64,000 bases of DNA from assembly GCF_009669325.1 (NCBI RefSeq), contig NZ_SZWE01000002.1, positions 509,120-573,119 of the forward strand, written 5' to 3'. Within the stretch, counting starts at the first letter, position 1, and the number at the start of each line of letters is the position of its first letter. Position numbers and translations under genes: made by a program. This document shows positions 60,677 to 64,000 of the stretch, piece after piece. This DNA is from Roseovarius bejariae (GTDB lineage: Bacteria > Pseudomonadota > Alphaproteobacteria > Rhodobacterales > Rhodobacteraceae). The notes beneath the pieces were generated by a model, which worked only from the letters and a program-made list of their open reading frames with translations, did not search any database and was not told the DNA's origin.

Positions 60677-61050
60677 CTGTCTTTTCCCTTCAGTTTTTCC
60701 AGGTGCGCATCGAAGCGCGCATCTGCGGTCTTGATCAACTTCTTGTAGAAGCGTTTCTGGTTCACCCCTGACTTATCGCCGGCCGTCAAAAGCAGGGCCT
60801 TGCGTTCCGTATCGAAGGCGAAGGCAACGCGCCATGTTTCGTCACCTAAATTAAACCTTAACTCCTTCATGTTGGCATGCTTGGAGTCATATAGAGTATC
60901 CACGAGTGGCCGACCCAACTCGGGTCCCACACCCTGAAGTACGAGCGCCATCTCCAAGATTTTCAGGCGTACCTCCTTGGGGAAGTTGTCGAACTCCTTC
61001 TTCTTGAAGTCCTCATCAAAATCTACAATCCATTTCTTCTCAAGAGACAA
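60673..61050 (-). CDS. RelE/HigB (Gp49-like) toxin
   Basis: A 125-residue protein starting with TTG 61050 (encoding SLEKKWIVDFDEDFKKKEF after the initiator). The Gp49-like core is visible: MKELRFNLGDETWRVAFAFDTERKALLLTAGDKSGVNQKRFYKKLIKTADARFDAHL. These toxins are ribosome-associated mRNA interferases. Basic residues in RFYKKLI are as expected for RNA contact. The XRE partner follows with a 4-bp overlap. A palindromic sequence just upstream may be the autoregulatory operator. Confidence 0.85.
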   Translation of the reverse strand: MSLEKKWIVDFDEDFKKKEFDNFPKEVRLKILEMALVLQGVGPELGRPLVDTLYDSKHANMKELRFNLGDETWRVAFAFDTERKALLLTAGDKSGVNQKRFYKKLIKTADARFDAHLEKLKGKDR

Positions 61051-61061
61051 ATAGCTTACAC

Positions 61062-61071
61062 CCTATATAGG
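61062..61071. promoter_or_regulatory. Palindrome upstream of the toxin-antitoxin genes
   Basis: CCTATATAGG is a perfect 10-bp palindrome centred 16-17 bp before the toxin start and contains a TATATA -10-like core. The position suits repression by the antitoxin. A matching -35 was not found. Confidence 0.4.
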
Positions 61072-61135
61072 TTTCAAGTGATATTTTGCTTTTCTTACAA
61101 AAGTGTGATTGCCTGGTACGCCCTGCAGGATTTGG

Positions 61136-63166
61136 TCATCGAAACGCCTCAGCATCACGGGCGATGTGCTGTGCCAGCTTCGCGTTGATTGCGCAGATGA
61201 GGCGCTCAAATCGATCCAGGGACGCAGAAGTCAGGACCTCCTTGGGGGACTGGCCCATCTTTTCAAGAAACAGGCGGGCAGGGCGGGTCTTGCTGAATTC
61301 CAAGTCGGCTTCCTTGAGAGCCTGCTCCATGCGCTTGGCAAGGCGCGGAATGCGATCGTTCACGGTGAGCTTCTTCTTTCCGATCTCGGAAGCATGGCTG
61401 TCGCGAACGAGATTCTCGTAGACATCGGCGTCGAGCAGATCCTCGATGTCGGCATCCTTGGGGCGCGCATCTGTCTCGAAGGCATCGCCGATCGACAGGA
61501 TGTTATTCTCCCGGAGGACCTTCGTTTTCAGGAGATCTTCCCGGGTCGACAGTGCGTCCTTCTCGTGATCGAGCAGGACTAACACGTTCAGGTTCTCCGA
61601 AGCCAGCAGAGCCGCCATGTAAGGGATCTTCTGAGCGCCGCCGGCCGGCGTGATCGTCAGTGCCTCGTTGAGGCTCTGTCGGCCTTGGGAGGCCAGATAT
61701 TCCGACACCGCCGACAGGATCCAGAAATCAGTCACGCCCTCGACGATCAGGTTGCTCCCGCCGAGGAACAGGCTCTGCGCCAGGTCGTAGCCGAGGGCCG
61801 CCTGCAGGGGAAACAGGGTTTTCCGGTCGCCGGACGGATTGTTCGTGACGGTGGTCCCGTCGGCCTCGGCGATACTCACCGTCCGGACCCAGTCGAGGTG
61901 CCTGGTCGGGACCATGAAGGGTGAGTGCGTGGTGTAGAGGATCTGGTTCTCGAAATCGTCTTCAAGGTGGGTAAGCAGGTCGCCCTGAGACTTGGCGTGC
62001 AGGTAGAGCCCCGGCTCGTCGAGAAGCAGTATCGCGGTGTCTTTGTCGCCATTGTCTGTGTCGGCCGCGAAGGCGGTGTAGAAGCTGAAGAACCACTGGA
62101 ACCCGCGACTGCGTTCGTTCAGGTTCACATCCACGTCGAAGCTCTTTGCAGTGTCCGAGACGAAGGTGTGCAGATCGTTGCCGTCGAGATTGAATCGAAC
62201 CTTCACCTTGCGATCGGTCCAGCGCTTCTGCAGTTCCGCTGACATGACAGAGCTGGCGCGGTTCGCGAGCTGGTTCCGTTGCTCTGTGTCGTCTATCTGA
62301 ATCTCCTGAAGCCGGGCCGGATCAAGGCCGGCCACCTTGCAGAGCTTCTCGAAATTCTCGTCAGAGGTTTTCGTAGTGCCCTCGGCCTTGCGCTTGAGAT
62401 ACGCGGGGATGTTCTGGTGACCGGGAATTTCCGGATAGTCGTCGAAATAGACGAACAAGGGCAGCTGCTTCATTAGCCAGGCCCTGGCTGCGGCATGAGC
62501 CTCTTCGTCGCCGGCGATCGCTTTGGCGTCCTTCTGCAGGCCCGTCAAAACCTCTTCTTGCTTGTCGGTGAGCTCCTCGTCGGCCTTGGCCAGTTCGGTT
62601 CGGAGCGTCTCGATCGCCGCAATCGTGGCGGTTGCCCAGTTCTGAGCGTCCTCCTGGGGCGCGGCCGCAGTCTTGAATGTGTCAGCGGCCGCCTCGAGGA
62701 CCGATTTTGCTGCGGCGTCTTCGACCTTGGATGCGGTCGCTTTGACGCTGGCGCCGATCTTCTCCACGGCTTTCTCGATGGCGTCCGTGTCGAAGGGGAG
62801 GTCGTCGTGTGGAATGAACATGGTGCGATTCGCGCCATAGACGCGTGTGATCTTAATGGGTTCATCTGGTCGCGACCGAGGCCAGAGCTTGGATACCTGG
62901 GCCCGCTCCTGTTCGTCCAGCGCCCAAGTCGTGATGGCCACAGGGGTGTGCTCGCAGCATTCCTCCAGTCGGCGGTTGCGAGGGAAGTCCTTCACGTCGT
63001 TCAGCGGCTGTAGGCCGCCGACGGGATTCACATGTGCGAGGGCCCGCAGGAGGTTCGACTTACCGCTTTCGTTCCGCCCCAGCAGAGCCGTTATCCGGGA
63101 AGCTGAAATTTCTCCGCTGTCCTGGATGGAGCGGTAGTTCGTGATCCGGAATGTGGAAAGCTGCAT
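61136..63166 (-). CDS. OLD-family ATP-dependent nuclease (AAA ATPase plus TOPRIM)
   Basis: A 676-residue protein. The N-terminal ABC-type ATPase has Walker A GRNESGKSNLL (residues 30-40), a coiled-coil insertion of about 200 residues, then Walker B AILLLDEPGLYLHAKSQ and the H-loop region TTHSPFMVP. The C-terminal TOPRIM domain shows LIVEGVTDFWILSAVSEYL and VLVLLDHEKDALS, supplying the acidic metal-binding residues of an OLD nuclease. The gene layout is that of the class 1, stand-alone OLD proteins; no UvrD-like helicase is adjacent within the window. A role in phage or plasmid defence is likely from context. Confidence 0.88.
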   Translation of the reverse strand: MQLSTFRITNYRSIQDSGEISASRITALLGRNESGKSNLLRALAHVNPVGGLQPLNDVKDFPRNRRLEECCEHTPVAITTWALDEQERAQVSKLWPRSRPDEPIKITRVYGANRTMFIPHDDLPFDTDAIEKAVEKIGASVKATASKVEDAAAKSVLEAAADTFKTAAAPQEDAQNWATATIAAIETLRTELAKADEELTDKQEEVLTGLQKDAKAIAGDEEAHAAARAWLMKQLPLFVYFDDYPEIPGHQNIPAYLKRKAEGTTKTSDENFEKLCKVAGLDPARLQEIQIDDTEQRNQLANRASSVMSAELQKRWTDRKVKVRFNLDGNDLHTFVSDTAKSFDVDVNLNERSRGFQWFFSFYTAFAADTDNGDKDTAILLLDEPGLYLHAKSQGDLLTHLEDDFENQILYTTHSPFMVPTRHLDWVRTVSIAEADGTTVTNNPSGDRKTLFPLQAALGYDLAQSLFLGGSNLIVEGVTDFWILSAVSEYLASQGRQSLNEALTITPAGGAQKIPYMAALLASENLNVLVLLDHEKDALSTREDLLKTKVLRENNILSIGDAFETDARPKDADIEDLLDADVYENLVRDSHASEIGKKKLTVNDRIPRLAKRMEQALKEADLEFSKTRPARLFLEKMGQSPKEVLTSASLDRFERLICAINAKLAQHIARDAEAFR

Positions 63167-63317
63167 GTCATAAACCTCGGATAATTATGAGAGTTCTTTA
63201 AAAGATATTGGCGCCAAACAAAAACATGAAAACAGTGGCATAGGGTGTGCCTCGCACTGCGTTCCCAATCGAAACCGAAAGGTCTATTGACGGATTTCGA
63301 TTCTGATTATTGAGGGA

Positions 63318-64000
63318 TCAGGCTTCTGCTGTCCCAGAAGGCACCTGGTAGTCGTCTTCATCTTCTTGCAGAACATCTTCCTCGATGCTCGCGGGGCGGG
63401 ACTTCACGGGCCGCGGCGGTGGCGCCTGCCAGGCCCGCAGGTGCTGTCCGACGAGATCATAGAAGTCGGGCACGATGCGCTCGATATCCTCGATGAATGT
63501 GCGGCGGCCGGCAAAGCGCTTTCCGAGGCTCTCGACCAGGAGCACCTCGAATGCGTGCGGCGCAGCATCTTTGTTCTCTGTCTGAAGTGAGTCCGGGTTC
63601 TCACGCAACACGGACAGGGACTCCTGCGTCGCTGGAGCCCGCCCCGGCCAATGAGCCCGAATAATGATCCGGTCATCCTCCTCCTTGAGCATCCTCAGGA
63701 GCCAATTGACACGCGCTTTCGTGGATTTGCGGTCAAGAGGTGCCTTGATCTTCATACCCGCGGACACGGTCTTGCGCGTCAGGTCGGCTATGACATCAAT
63801 GTCGGCCGCACTGTCGGGTATCCGGTAGGTGGACGCGAGGCACTGATCATCCACAAGCTGCGAAATGCCGGCTTTGAGACGCGCGACTGGGTCATCTTTC
63901 AACTTGCGCTCGATGATGGTCTCAACAGGTTGTCCGACATGGCGGGATAGGTGAAGGCTCAGGTCGCGTTCTTCTTCGAACCAGCACCCAACGCCTTCCT
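63318..64000 (-). CDS. Hypothetical protein, 5' end outside the window
   Basis: The frame is open from 63318 to the window edge (at least 226 residues) without a stop. The first in-window TTG at 63902 is not needed as a start, since protein-like sequence (CWFEEERDLSLHLSRHVGQ) continues upstream. The visible part has a helical core (STKARVNWLLRMLKEEDDRIIIRAHWPGRAPATQE) and an Asp/Glu/Pro-rich C-terminus. No domain was recognised. Its 3' end is 151 bp from the OLD gene start, so it may share the operon. Confidence 0.6.
   Translation of the reverse strand, partial: EGVGCWFEEERDLSLHLSRHVGQPVETIIERKLKDDPVARLKAGISQLVDDQCLASTYRIPDSAADIDVIADLTRKTVSAGMKIKAPLDRKSTKARVNWLLRMLKEEDDRIIIRAHWPGRAPATQESLSVLRENPDSLQTENKDAAPHAFEVLLVESLGKRFAGRRTFIEDIERIVPDFYDLVGQHLRAWQAPPPRPVKSRPASIEEDVLQEDEDDYQVPSGTAEA

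Noticed and set aside
61136..63166. Gabija system (GajA)
   Set aside because: The protein has the ATPase-TOPRIM layout, but no UvrD-like GajB helicase is next to it within the window.

Overview
The window looks like chromosome of a marine Rhodobacterales (Roseobacter-group) alphaproteobacterium. Base composition is about 60-65% GC over most of its length. Gene content fits this: a trpGDC-moaC-moeA-lexA operon, a large suf cluster led by a one-cysteine IscR-like regulator, an Usg-family protein beside gyrA, a cysteine-free HemB metal site, an alphaproteobacterial SOS box (GTTC-N7-GTTC), and an ICE/Irr-type iron box. The genus is an inference.

Layout. 1-8.9 kb (+ strand): end of an indolepyruvate ferredoxin oxidoreductase, a PlsC-type acyltransferase, murI, argC, then cytochrome c maturation genes ccmE / ccmF / ccmH with a phage-like muramidase-holin pair between ccmE and ccmF, and a crotonase. 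9-11.7 kb (-): two paralogous calcium-binding RTX-repeat proteins. 11.9-22.6 kb: gltA and gltX (-), comEC (+), then the (-) operon trpG-trpD-trpC-moaC-[GIY-YIG protein]-moeA followed by lexA. 22.7-27.7 kb (+): YibQ-like deacetylase, trmJ, ctaA, M32 carboxypeptidase. 27.8-31.2 kb: a polysaccharide locus with a FlaA1/CapD-like gene (-) broken at a run of eight Gs, and a divergent Wza-like export lipoprotein (+). 31.3-42.2 kb: gyrA, usg, a SYLF lipoprotein, hemB, a frameshifted gene of the 'component of SufBCD complex' type, mfd, an acetyltransferase, a small conserved-looking protein and a hydrolase. 42.3-50.3 kb (+): iscR, an IscS-like desulfurase, sufB, a YbjQ-like gene, sufC, sufD, two YIP1-like membrane proteins and sufS.

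At 50330 an intact tRNA-Arg(CCG) is followed 70 bp later by a truncated tRNA copy. From there to the window end the DNA is accessory and looks like a defence island: a Type I restriction-modification operon (hsdM-hsdS-hsdR) preceded by a methyltransferase-like/TRD fusion that has lost its catalytic motifs and by a DUF4258-like protein, a HigBA-type toxin-antitoxin pair, an OLD-family ATPase/TOPRIM nuclease and an unrecognised partial gene. No integrase is visible, so the far end of the island lies outside.

Two intergenic repeat families recur just behind stop codons, oriented with the upstream gene: a 104-bp double-hairpin element (17.6, 34.6 and 42.8 kb, with a degenerate tail at 24.2 kb) and a GTACG-rich palindromic element (2.7 and 41.1 kb). 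Two otherwise healthy genes carry single-base frameshifts (28.13 kb and 36.82 kb), which are either real or assembly errors. The strongest novelty candidates are the dead-methyltransferase/TRD fusion in the R-M operon, the operon-embedded GIY-YIG gene, the lysis pair inside the ccm genes, and the two repeat families.
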